Source: Tanytarsus gracilentus (Eukaryota; Arthropoda; Insecta; Diptera; Chironomidae). From it: a DNA stretch of 64,000 bases. Below are positions 53,926-64,000 of this stretch, piece by piece (the first letter of the stretch is position 1; the number at the start of each line of letters is the position of its first letter). The notes beneath the pieces are model-generated. The model ran no database searches. It was not told the DNA's origin and worked only from the letters and a program-made list of their open reading frames with translations. Both the position numbers and the translations under genes were made by a program. Location of the stretch: contig JAXRKN010000036.1 in the NCBI GenBank assembly GCA_038502055.1, forward strand, positions 3,286,001-3,350,000, in the 5' to 3' direction.

Positions 53926-54653
53926 TTATGCGTAATATGATTATTATTTCAAAAATATGAATAATTAGGAATTGATTTTTTTACTAAATTTTTTAATAAT
54001 TTCCATCACATTTAAATTATTCCCCATCAAATGTCAACAAGACCCGATTACTAATTTTCAATTACATTCAAAAACGCAAATTGCTTCTGTTCGCTCATCT
54101 CTAAGCAACTCTCACTGCTGTAGCTGATTTGATGTTTTTACACTCAAACACGTTTCACTTGCAACTTCGAATTAAAAATATATGTTAAAGAGTGCTTGGA
54201 ACTTCCTCAATTGCGCGAGAGACCGCATCGAAATTGATGCTGGAATGTTTTTCGTGTGTAATGTAAATTTGTCTCCTTTTTTGCTGACTCTTTATAGAGG
54301 CCGAGATAAATTGATTAATTTTCACTCATAGCATCGCAGAGTCATTACTGCTCTAATTTCTACACACGACCCCGAAATCAATTGATGGTATGTGGAACTA
54401 ATGCGGATGCCATCATGTGCTTGTAAATTCTTCAACTAACTGTTGCAGCAGCTACTGAGGAAGAAAATACGTGTCAAGTGAGCCGTCAATTGGCGATAAG
54501 CTTTTTTTTTGCTTGCAAAATGCAAGGTCGAATATTCTCGCACATCATATCCGAGGAGATTTAATCACCAGACACTAAGTGCGAGATGAGATGAAGATGA
54601 ATATTTTTTAGAGACGTGTCGTAGTACGAGTTATGAAGGTATACCAACATACT

Positions 54654-54743
54654 AGGGCTTGGACACTCTTTATATATTTTTAATATTTTCAGCTTATAAT
54701 TTGCAAGAAGCTCAAAAATTGACATTAGTGTCCTTCCCCCTTT
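54654..54743. repeat. Hairpin element of the GGGTGGACACT family, copy 4
   Basis: Left end AGGGCTTGGACACTC (54654-54668); right end AGTGTCCTTCCCCCTTT (54727-54743). It lies between the two arms of the larger 53.7/55.5-kb inverted repeat. Confidence 0.5.
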
Positions 54744-55398
54744 GCGCCGACAACAATGTTCGACGTCAATGGCTTTTGTTTTCGATAATGGGATCCTCAA
54801 CTCGCGGTGATGCGCGCACGGACAGCTTCGCGAAATAGTAGTCAATGACTTTGATGGATATCCATTGAACCAGTCAGTAATTTTAGCATCAATGAGGAAA
54901 TGAGTAATAGCCGTATACAACGATGCACATACACATTCCATTATGAGTTTTGCTACTCATGTACATTATGGTGCATGGTGTATATATGAATGCACAATCT
55001 TGTTACCGAGTGACACACAATTTGTAAAAGAGCCGTTAGAGTTCGTCATGGTGGTCACTGTGTTTGAAATAAATTTTCATTTGCGTCCATCTCGACTCCT
55101 TTTCTCTCTCTCATTCTTTATCCCATTCATCATCCCGTTGCTATTCAGCCGCAAAATTAAAACATGCTTTCGCGATGAATCATCTGGATATGGGAAATGT
55201 TTGAGACAAAGAATTATTACAAGATTTTATGGTTGACACGATGGAAATTGTTGTGTGAGTCATTCAAATTGTTGTGTTGAAAATCGATAAAAATTAGCAA
55301 CAGTTTTTTATCAGCTAATTTAAAGTTTAAAAAAATTAGCAAAAAAATTCAATATAAAATTTTCAGATATATTTAATCTAGTAATCACATTCCGCATG

Positions 55399-55588
55399 AA
55401 ATCTATCTAAATTTTCATCATTTTTTCTGATCATTAAATTTTAATTTGAACTGAGAATTTAATCGAGACGCAAATTTGAAACGCGAAAATTAAAAGTTAG
55501 GATTCGAACAAAGAATTCAAATTTGCATTCGACAAAATCTCATCCCATCAACATGGGAATTAAAATTGAAGTTGCAAAACTAAAATTA
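55399..55588. repeat. Right arm of a large inverted repeat
   Basis: Inverted partner of 53721-53925. About 1.5 kb separates the arms, with no recognisable transposase. A single transcript across both arms could fold into a hairpin with arms of about 190 bp. Confidence 0.8.
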
Positions 55589-58500
55589 TATTTATAATTT
55601 TAAAAAATTAATGCATTTCAATTAATTGTATCAAAAGTTGTCAATCATCAAACAAACGATATCGAATTGCGAAACCCAAATCTTAATGAAAAAAATGTTT
55701 CATTCATTCATCTAAAAAGCTCTTTATCGAGTTCCATTTAATCGCCTCGTTTATTGAAATTCATTTCCTTCATAATATTTTTATTGAATCACATATGAGA
55801 GTGAATGAGAGAAAGGTTAATTTCGCCAAGCCCCCTCGACTGGCAGTGTCAAAATAATGGAGAAAAGAGATTTTAATCGATTCTGAGATGTGTGCTTTCC
55901 GCTGTGCGTATGCCTTTCCTCAAAATCACCCATCGATTTATTATATTTTCGCGTCTCATTTGCTCCACATCTACGGAGCGGAGTTGCATGAAGAAGAAAT
56001 CTAGTTTATTTTTTGGCACTCTCGAACTCGACTCGATACATATAATTTTTTTTTCGCGGCGTTTGTCTGTCGACCTCAAATTACAATGGCAAAAGTGCCA
56101 CACATAGACGAGAGAGCGAGAGGAATTAAATTTAATTTTCGGTTGGCATTTTGCGAGCAATTTGATGGATTAAAAATAGATTTTTATTAAACGAGACTTT
56201 CTTCACTAAAATTCTCATCAATGGAGAAGTGATTTTTGCAAGAATTTCACCCTGCTTTCGAATCTATTTCCATTGCTGTTTAAAAAAGAAGAATTTTCAC
56301 AGTGAGCATCCATTAAAAAGAAATGAAAATAAAGTGCTAAAAATTTCCATCACCAGCAATAACAATAATCATCAGATGAGATCTTGAGTTGGCGGCGTGC
56401 AGCAAAAAAAATATTTCGCACTTTTTATGCTCAAATTAATTTAGAAAATGTTTCAGGCGTCGCCATACACTCTTCACACTTCACAGCTAAGAGGAGAATG
56501 TAGGACAACGATTAATCACAAAATTATGATCATTTCTTTCCTGATTCTTTTTCTCTGCAGCTAACACATGCCCGAGTGCTCTCTCGAACATGCTCCAGGC
56601 CGCAAACAATGGCATTCAAATGAACATTCCCCGATGAATTTGTTGTTGCTTGTAATTTTCGTCGTTGTTATTATTATTTGTAAACTTGTTAGCCACACAC
56701 AAGCTCGAAATAGGTGAACAAGTACTTTTTTCTCTCTCATATTGTGTGAAAATTGCTCGAGAGGCTTATGGCATATCATATGCGTCGTCATCATCCACAC
56801 CACGATGAACTCGTGCAGTGAGCGCGAAAGAATCTCATCAAGATCTTTCGCCTTTATGCTCATGGTTATTGTTATGGAGATAATGTGCTGAATGTGTGCA
56901 TAAAAAGGCACAAAGTGGGCTTTATCGTGTGCAATAGATCATCCAAGGGTTGTTTGAAAGACAGAGAAGGGAAAAAGGCTTTTACAGAAAGGCATTTTGG
57001 AATTAAATTTTTTGAAGATTTATTTGGGTTGCAAAAACACAAAAGAAACGTCCAATTAGTGTAAAATGTTTCGAGGTTACTTTGCAAAAAAAATAATTAA
57101 TTTCTGATTCAAATAAACTTTAATATTTAGTATCACAATTTTGCCAGTAAAACTAATTATAAAATTAATAAGAATTTAAAATTGTCGGTTCGATTTTTAA
57201 AATTTAACAAATTTAAAGATTTAAAAAAATCGAATGAAATTTCTGGTTCATGTTTCCTTTCCTAGTCAGTCTATGAAAATTTAATTGTTGATTTTTTTAT
57301 AAATTTTTCCCCGGATGTTTCTTGCAGCTCACAGAATGTTTTTTATGTCACGTACCTTTCATCCCAAAAAAACAGATCATGAAGAAGGTTCGCGATTAAT
57401 TCAAAAACATGAAATATTCGAAAATTCCTTCGTGTTGACACAAGAATCCAACATAAAGACCATTAATTCGCCAACGGAAAACATTCACGATGTCAACGCA
57501 GAGAGAGAAAAGAAATTTCTAGCTGAAGAAAGACAAAATCACCAAAAACAAAATTAATGACTTTTCTACTACCTGTGAGCACACAGCGAGTGTGTTTCAG
57601 AATTGCCCCGATGATGACCGTAAATTAATGTTTTATATACACGAAAAATAAAGAAGATGTGGAATAATTTTTACAAAGCCTCGAAGGTGATCATGAGAAC
57701 CGTTACTTTTACGCTGATGTTGTCGAAACTCGCAAAACAATTATCAAATGTGGCATATCAGTCAAGAATTATTATTTCGAGAGAGAAAAAGCGTTTCTCA
57801 TTGTCGGATGTAGTTAACAAATTTCAACATCGATGGGTGAATTTATAGCGGAGCGCACATAGACAATTGAAATTTGCTCGCAAGCTGATGAAGAAGAGGT
57901 GAGAAAGAAATGGGAAGTTTTAGTGCTGGTTGAGGTGTTTTGACGCAATTTTTGGATTGAAAATAATAATTTAGATTTTTGTTAAAATTAAAAAATATTT
58001 GAAATATTTCTTTGACGTTTTGAAACATTCAAAATATCCTTTTTATGTTTTTGAACAAAACGTTTGAAAATTCTCTATTTGGATTTTCATCCATCACAAA
58101 CCTAACAGCTCAATATAATTTAATGTTGCGGCCATTCGTTAAAAATGGATTTGGTAATGAATGGTGGCATGGTCAGTAGCAACAATTTAGTGAGAGTTCT
58201 TTTCAAATTCATATTCGAACCGGTTCATTCATTAATTTTCCAATCTGTCCATTATTGTTGTGGCCATAATTAATTTTATGATTTTCTTCATTGTTGCTCA
58301 TGACATTCCGGTGAGCATATTTATAAGGCTTGATGCTGTTCTGTATGAATAGGTCGGTCAATTGTTGTCGATAATTTCTTTGCTGTCACCATGATCACGT
58401 CTTCCCATATTACCCACTTGAAAACTCTTTTTAATTTGATAAAAATTGGGATCGACAATTATCGTTTCATTCATGAAAATTTCTTCTTTAACACGCTGCA

Positions 58501-58751
58501 CTTTTTGGTTATTATTTTTGAAGAGGCAGCAACTCAACTCACACCGACCAGAGCGAGCGTATGGAGAATAGAAAAGAAGACTTTTTGGGTTAGTAAGACA
58601 TCGAGTCGAGTGCGCGAGCATGTTAAAATCTTTCAGCGAAAATTAGCCATTCATAAAGTGTACATACAGACACACATAAGTAGTGCCGGAGAGCATAAGA
58701 GCATATTGTGATGGGAAACAAATTCGTAAGTGCTCTATTCAATTTTTGCGA

Positions 58752-58852
58752 GGAGGTTGGACACTCGCTGTTAAATTTAAATAATTTTTAAAAATATTTT
58801 CGTAAAAATTTTTAATTTAATTTTAAGTCGATTAAAAAAGTGTTCCACCCCT
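58752..58852. repeat. Hairpin element of the GGGTGGACACT family, copy 5
   Basis: Left end GGAGGTTGGACACT (58752-58765); right end AGTGTTCCACCCCT (58839-58852); AT-rich core of about 73 bp. Confidence 0.5.
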
Positions 58853-61046
58853 GACACTTTTGGGTTCAAGAGAAACTCTCTTTTGTTTTCATTTTCTATC
58901 TCAAATGACGAATGTCATGCTGATCATCATCGCACATCGTGTTCTAAATTTCTTACATTCGTACGCTTCTTTTTTTCGGGACTTTTCACTTTGCAATTGA
59001 TGTGCCTGACTATGGGACTTATCGAGACTGTAATTTTGATGCTTCTTCACTCTCATTTGACTCCATTTCCAGGCCTCTCAATGACTATTTACTTTCCATT
59101 ATTCTCAGCTTTTAGGTCATTTTTGGGCATGTTGTAATTTAAGTTTTTTTTTTGCGAAAAAGAATTAATTGAAAGAAATCACTTTGTAGATATTCTATCG
59201 ATATTATGGGAGGGGTGATGATTAGTCAGATATTTGTATGTCCGTAACACGTGTGTGTTTATGTTGTTGACTGCCATGATATTTCCCCTCTGCCTCTCTC
59301 AACTCTGAGAGCATCGATGAGAAATTGCGATGTGTTGAAGAATTTATTGAGGTCGTGAGTTGAAAAAGTTTTTGCTTGAAGACAAGTTCGAATTGTTGAT
59401 TAGTTAGAGTTCCCGAGGAGTTTAGTAAAAAATATCAAAAATTTTAAAACCACAAAATTAAAATTTTCCATCAAAATAAATTTATGCAGCTCGCAAATAT
59501 TTGGTCAGTGAAATATTTTCTCTCTTCAATCTAGCCAAACATTACAATTTCATTGTGCAAACAACACAGAATTGAGACGAGCTGGAAAAAAAGGGAGGGT
59601 TGTGATGTTTAATGTCTGTTCTGACATGAAGTACATCTTTCGCTTCGTCGTCGAATCGAGGTGTATATTTAACATCTTATAGAGAGGGTATTTCGGAAGA
59701 GAGAAAAGTCCTTGAAACTTTCTTATGCTTCAATTTTTCTTCTTCTTCATTGAGCTCTCGGATGAGTTTACTTTGAGTACGAGATTGAAAAATGTGTTGT
59801 TTATGTGAAAGGGACGGAGAAAAATAAAAAAAATCCCTGCAACAATGTAAAAGTTTTGTGGATTGTAAACGAGATGTTTTTTGAGGCAGTTTTGTTTAAC
59901 CGAAAAAAATGTAATTTAATTTTTAAAAAAATTTTAAGAAATTTTAAAAAAATCAGGAATTTAAAAAAATACGTTAAATTTTTAAAAACTATTTTTGTAC
60001 ATTTTTGTCAATCAACCCCAAAATGATGTCAGGAAATTTTCTTCCTCTTTTCCGCATTAACTTTCGCTAACTATATAATGATAGAAAAACAATTTATCTT
60101 TTCCTTATTTTCCCCGAGAGAAACAAACGAGATTTTTCCGCTCTTTCAATTAAAATTTTTCCTGCTCTGCTTTTGACATACTAAATATCAACAATGAATT
60201 GCTTTTATATATTTTTGTTGTCATTTCGCTTACAATGAAAATAATTTCATGCTCATGCACTATGGAGAAGGTTTAAAAAATGTCTCGACGAAAGATGCAA
60301 TAAAAAATTAATTTGCGAATGTTGGAAAATTTAATTTTGCACGAGAAAAATGAGACAAAAGATGAAGTTTGAAAATATTTTTCCTACAATTTAGTAATTA
60401 AAATATTTAATTTTTTTCATCACATAAATTTTTCTTCTTTTCACTTTTACTCTCATTCCTCATTTGCTCTCGAGTTAAATTATTCAAGTTTCAATTAATA
60501 TGTGCAGAGCTCGTTTAATTGAGTCCTAGACACACCGGAAATGTTACAGACGTTCATTGTCTGCATAGTTTATGTATCTAAAAGTTGCAGTCAGCATCAC
60601 ATGGAATTCAAATATTTTCCATTTCCACAATGAAAGTCGATAAATTTTTGCACCTGATTTTCCTTGTCGGAGAAAATGAAGTTTAATATTGAATTTTATG
60701 TTGCGAAAGAGAATAATTGTGCCTTGGAGGGATTTGAATGATGTTCTTTGCGAAAATTTACGATGTGAATTTTTTATTAGGTAAAAAACTTTTTTAATGG
60801 GTTTCATACGAAGTTATTGAGTTTCAAACTTTGACTAATAAATATTTGATATTAAAATTATTTAAACTTTTTTATTAAAATAAAAAAATAATTTTTTAAA
60901 TTCCCGCGTTATTAAATTTTTGAACTATCAGTACTTGAACGCTTGTTATCAATTATAATACTACCAAAAATAATTTTTTCACATACTTTCGAGAAACGCA
61001 CATTAAACTTTGTATTTTATTTTTCAGTGGTATAAAAACAGCTGTC

Positions 61047-61320
61047 ATGTCGAATACATCGAAAGAATCCATCGACTTAGAGAAAGAAATTTTTCTAATA
61101 GTTTTAATTATTTCTTTAATACTCATCTTCCTGATTATTTTGGCGAACAGAATAGCGAAAATTTATGAGAGACGAGCGCAAATTCGGAGAAAGGGTGAGA
61201 TAAAACATTAAATTGAGGTTTAAGAAATTTCAAAATAATTTTTAAACTATTTCAGACAGTCGACTTACACTCTCTCGATCAGGTGTGGGTCTGGCTAATT
61301 TAATCACAACATCAGTGTAA
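61047..61320 (+). CDS. Small single-pass membrane protein with C-terminal PDZ-ligand motif (2 exons, 70 residues)
   Basis: Coding join is 61047-61194 and 61256-61320, with a 61-bp GT-AG intron (AAGG|GTGAGA ... TATTTCAG|ACAG), phase 1, 213 nt in total. The protein starts MSNTSKESIDLEKE, has a hydrophobic span at about residues 15-33 (rich in I, L, F and V), then a basic stretch (RIAKIYERRAQIRRK) and a C-terminal tail ending LITTSV. The charge pattern predicts the N-terminus outside and the tail in the cytosol. T-S-V at the end fits a class I PDZ ligand (S/T-x-V). The acceptor ATTTTATTTTTCAG at 61027, 19 nt before the ATG, shows that a 5' exon lies upstream, not located. AATAAA signals are at 61360 and 61366. 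I do not recognise a family. Support comes from the coherent splice, topology and poly(A) signal. Confidence 0.6.
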
Positions 61321-61359
61321 CAAAGTTCTCAACCTTTAATTAACAAAGTGAAAAGTTTC

Positions 61360-61371
61360 AATAAAAATAAA
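61360..61371 (+). other. Overlapping poly(A) signals of the small membrane-protein gene
   Basis: Two AATAAA hexamers, at 61360-61365 and 61366-61371, lie 40-46 nt after the stop codon of the plus-strand small gene. A T-rich segment follows. Confidence 0.5.
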
Positions 61372-62034
61372 GTTTTTTAAAAATATTATCATCATTGGAA
61401 GTCTCACGGTCATGTCAACACAAATTTAAATTTTTACACACACAACTCAAAAGCTCTCACAAAAACTTGTGCTATAGCATGCTATAATTTAATGAATGAC
61501 AATTTGCAGATTTTACATTTAAGATTTTAATTCGATAAAAAATGAGAAAAGTTTTAAAATAAAAGTTTCCAACTCGTTGCACAATTTTAAAATAAAAATT
61601 TTTAATTTCGTTACAAAACTTTTTCATTGCAATTTTGAATGTGGAGAATGTTTTATAGTTCGATGCATCATGGGTTTATTTTCGGCACTTACCTAGATAG
61701 AAATATTTTCCGATAAAATATTTACCTCGACATCCTCACACCATGCTCGAGAATATTTTTCATTTATGACATTAAATTTAGCGCACAATGGAAGAAACTG
61801 AAAATTGTAACGAGAAAAGTGAAATATTGTGTGGAGATTTCAGACATGAATTGTTGACGATAAATCATGCAGCTCGAGTCGGAAAATTCTCTTCAATAAA
61901 TGAAAGAATTTTCTTCATTCATAAAAATTTCATAACTCAAGCGAGAAAAATTGTTGGGAAGTTTGAAAGTCACTGGAAAGGAAAAATTCTTTATAAATAT
62001 TGACGAAGTTGAAGGAAGAAAACTATTTGAAATT

Positions 62035-62148
62035 GGGATTGGACACTCTGTATTTTAAAATAAATTTCAGGAAAAAATTATTAATTTTAAACGTGAGAAA
62101 ATAATTTAGAAAATTTATAAAATTAAAAATAAATTTTCTTCCACCCCT
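62035..62148. repeat. Hairpin element of the GGGTGGACACT family, copy 6
   Basis: Left end GGGATTGGACACTC (62035-62048); right end CTTCCACCCCT (62138-62148), which lacks the AGTGT part. Very AT-rich core. Confidence 0.4.
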
Positions 62149-62200
62149 GGATTTTTGCAAAAAAAATTGTATCGATTTCTGTCACCACCAATTTTCTTAC

Positions 62201-62293
62201 CCTAAATTTAACATCATCAATATCAATAATGACACCACCAACGCCTGTGATCATCAAATTTAATAAACTTGTCGATGCATTTTCCTCTTCCAT
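62201..62293 (-). CDS. Possible first coding exon of an unknown small gene
   Basis: The minus strand has ATG at 62293 in a fair context (GAGAAAATGG), 31 codons starting MEEENASTSLLNLM and continuing with a Gly/Ile/Asp-rich stretch, then a good donor AGG|GTAAGA at 62201 (phase 0). The partner exon was not found and no family is recognised. Chance occurrence is quite possible. Confidence 0.12.
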
Positions 62294-63636
62294 TTTCTCT
62301 AATAAGCTCTCAACAAGACAAAGGAACCATAAAAAATAACCTTTATGGGGTAGAAAGAGCGAGACCATTCTATTACCGCCATGACATATGATAAGAAAAG
62401 GAAATTTATATCAAATTGACTTTGCTCTCAGCAAATTTAGGCCAATTTGGAGATGATTTTTATTGGAGGGACAATATTTTTTCCGCACGACATCTTTTAT
62501 GGCGATAAAACGGATAAATTTATTGTGATATCCGCTGGGCTTGAAAAATGATCTCAATTTTCTGAGACAAAATTTTCTGATATGCAAAAATTTTGTAAAA
62601 AATAATAATTTGCAAAATTCTGACCCTCACACTGCCATTATCGCATTCACAACTTGTGAGGGTGACAAAGACCAGCATTTTCTATCACTATATTCATCAT
62701 CGTCATCATTCACCGCATAAAAATGACTTTCAATTCCCTTGAGAATATTTGAGATCGAAAAAAGGGTCAATGAGTATTTTGCAGTCGTACTTTTGTGGAC
62801 AAATCCCTTCAATAATCATCTTACCCTTGAAAACTCACCACAAGCCTACTCAGTAAATGGATTCGTATTGAAAAACCATTTTTGTGTTGCTAACGATGTG
62901 ATTTGGTGAAGTCGTTAGTTCACTTTGAAAATCAATTCCCATGTGAGAGAGAGAAAATACGAATAGTTTAGCAAAAATAAATAAAATAGAGCAGTCAAAA
63001 GTGATAAAGACACAAATTAATGATGCACTATGCATACATTGAGTGAAATTTATGTTTTAATGGTTGCGATGCGTCTGCAATAATAATTATTAATTTTATT
63101 CTTTCCTGCTGTGTGGACTAGATTTTTTTGTGCAATATTAAAATTGCGGTGATTGTGAATGCAAACTTTTTTATATTAAAAACTATTTTTTTCTAGCAAA
63201 AAATATTTCTGTCAATTGTCCAGACTTTTTTAAAATGAAATTTCTCGCCACAAATAAAATTGTAAATTCCGCATACATAAAATTCCAGTCTAGCAAAAAA
63301 TTGATTGCATTTTAAAATTCCTCGCGAATTTTTCACACACCGACATTTTCGCTAACTATTTGTTAAAACAACATGAAAAAAGTGTCGCATGATATAAAAT
63401 TATGTCCAATATGAATGCAAATCAATAAATTCATTACTTATTGAGGATTAAATCGAAAAATGCCCTCGTTATTCATCTCATCTCGGGCACATGTTGTGCG
63501 AGAATTTGAACGTGCACCATAACCTGTCAGTTTTTATTATCGCTCAAATATGTTACGATATTTTTCCCTCACTCACGTCACATACATAGTTGATATGTGA
63601 GCCATATTTCGGGTCATTTAATGAAATAAAACAATT

Positions 63637-63750
63637 AAGGGGAGGGACACTTGTATTTTTTTTTGATTTCACACCACTTAAACAATATTTTTTAATATTC
63701 ATAAAAACCTACATACAATTTTCAGATTTTTTCTAGTGTCCACCCCTTTT
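63637..63750. repeat. Hairpin element of the GGGTGGACACT family, copy 7 (best ends)
   Basis: Left end AAGGGGAGGGACACTT (63637-63652); right end TAGTGTCCACCCCTTTT (63734-63750). The inverted ends agree at nearly all positions. Core of about 80 bp with no open frame. TTAA lies at the left edge. Confidence 0.55.
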
Positions 63751-64000
63751 TCATAAAAATTGACATTTATTGATTGGTTTAGCAAGAATAAAAAGCTTTT
63801 CTTTTGAAAATAGCCGCATCGCAATTGATGTATTTCGCGATAACAGCGAGCAACATTTCCTTAAGTATCCCATAAACAGTCCGAACTAATTGCAGCAGAT
63901 TTAAAAACGTGTCAGCGACATGATCATTTGAAATGAGCATCAATTTATAACATTTTGCGTATCGCTTTGAAAAATTGCAATCACTGACGCTGTTTACGTT

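Larger units (their letters stand above)
44198..61027. other. Non-coding stretch between the Tnc promoter candidate and the small membrane-protein gene
   Basis: No recognisable coding region. It contains the inverted repeat arms at 53.7 and 55.5 kb, hairpin copies 3, 4 and 5, B-box-like motifs (49645, 50951), and probably the unfound 5' exon of the plus-strand small gene. A less AT-rich patch at about 47940-48100 may be a transposon relic but cannot be assigned. Confidence 0.5.
61400..64000. other. Non-coding right flank
   Basis: AT-rich sequence with hairpin element copies 6 and 7 and one weak possible minus-strand exon (62201-62293). Nothing else is supported. Confidence 0.5.

Noticed and set aside
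57315..57557. Plus-strand frame after a TTCTTGCAG acceptor-like site, encoding a charged peptide
   Set aside because: No upstream exon, no domain, and length within chance expectation for 64 kb.
58704..58732. ATGGGAAACAAATTC followed by GTAAGT, which would give a myristoylation-like MGNK start
   Set aside because: Splicing to the acceptor at 61027 puts it out of frame with the better-supported membrane protein, and nothing else supports it.

Overview
The window is animal nuclear DNA, almost certainly from an insect and most likely a dipteran. It is strongly AT-rich, spliced genes have very short introns (58-61 bp) beside very long ones, coding exons are sparse, and a Jockey-like non-LTR retrotransposon fragment is present. 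The species cannot be named from the sequence.

One large gene dominates, on the minus strand. Its coding part can be reconstructed completely as five exons (24281-24200, 10411-10367, 10308-10108, 10047-9790, 9731-2614). All junctions fit GT-AG, all four introns are phase 1, and the total is exactly 2568 codons (2567 residues plus stop). The protein has a signal peptide, three von Willebrand factor C (VWC) modules, a long acidic Pro/Thr/Ser/Glu region, a half VWC, a second and longer acidic region, a full VWC, and a final half VWC. This is the layout of Tenectin (Tnc), the secreted mucin-like integrin ligand of Drosophila. A strong splice acceptor just upstream of the signal-peptide exon shows that at least one 5' non-coding exon lies further upstream. 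The best candidate is at 44164-43687, with a TATA box before it and a GTGAGT donor after it, giving a first intron of about 19 kb.

A second small gene lies on the plus strand at 61047-61320. It has two exons and encodes a 70-residue single-pass membrane protein ending in a class I PDZ-ligand motif. A poly(A) signal follows the stop. I do not recognise a family.

Region by region: 1-2309 is the 3' flank of Tnc with one foldback repeat. 2310-10411 holds the Tnc 3' UTR and four coding exons. 10412-24199 is an intron with a 5'-truncated non-LTR element (11635-12484) and an ecdysone-response-element-like palindrome (19642-19654). 24303-43686 is the presumed first intron. 44198-61027 is non-coding apart from repeats. 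61028-61371 is the small membrane-protein gene. The rest is non-coding.

The non-coding part contains several small structured repeats: a family of roughly 90-115 bp hairpin elements with GGGGTGGACACT-like ends, a nearly identical inverted pair around 53.7 and 55.5 kb, and a scattered motif resembling a Pol III B box. I see no prokaryotic genes, CRISPR arrays, rRNA or convincing tRNA genes. Nothing in the window looks like a wholly new biological system. The most original items are the small PDZ-motif gene, the replacement of RGD by RGD-like tripeptides in Tnc, and the hairpin repeat family.
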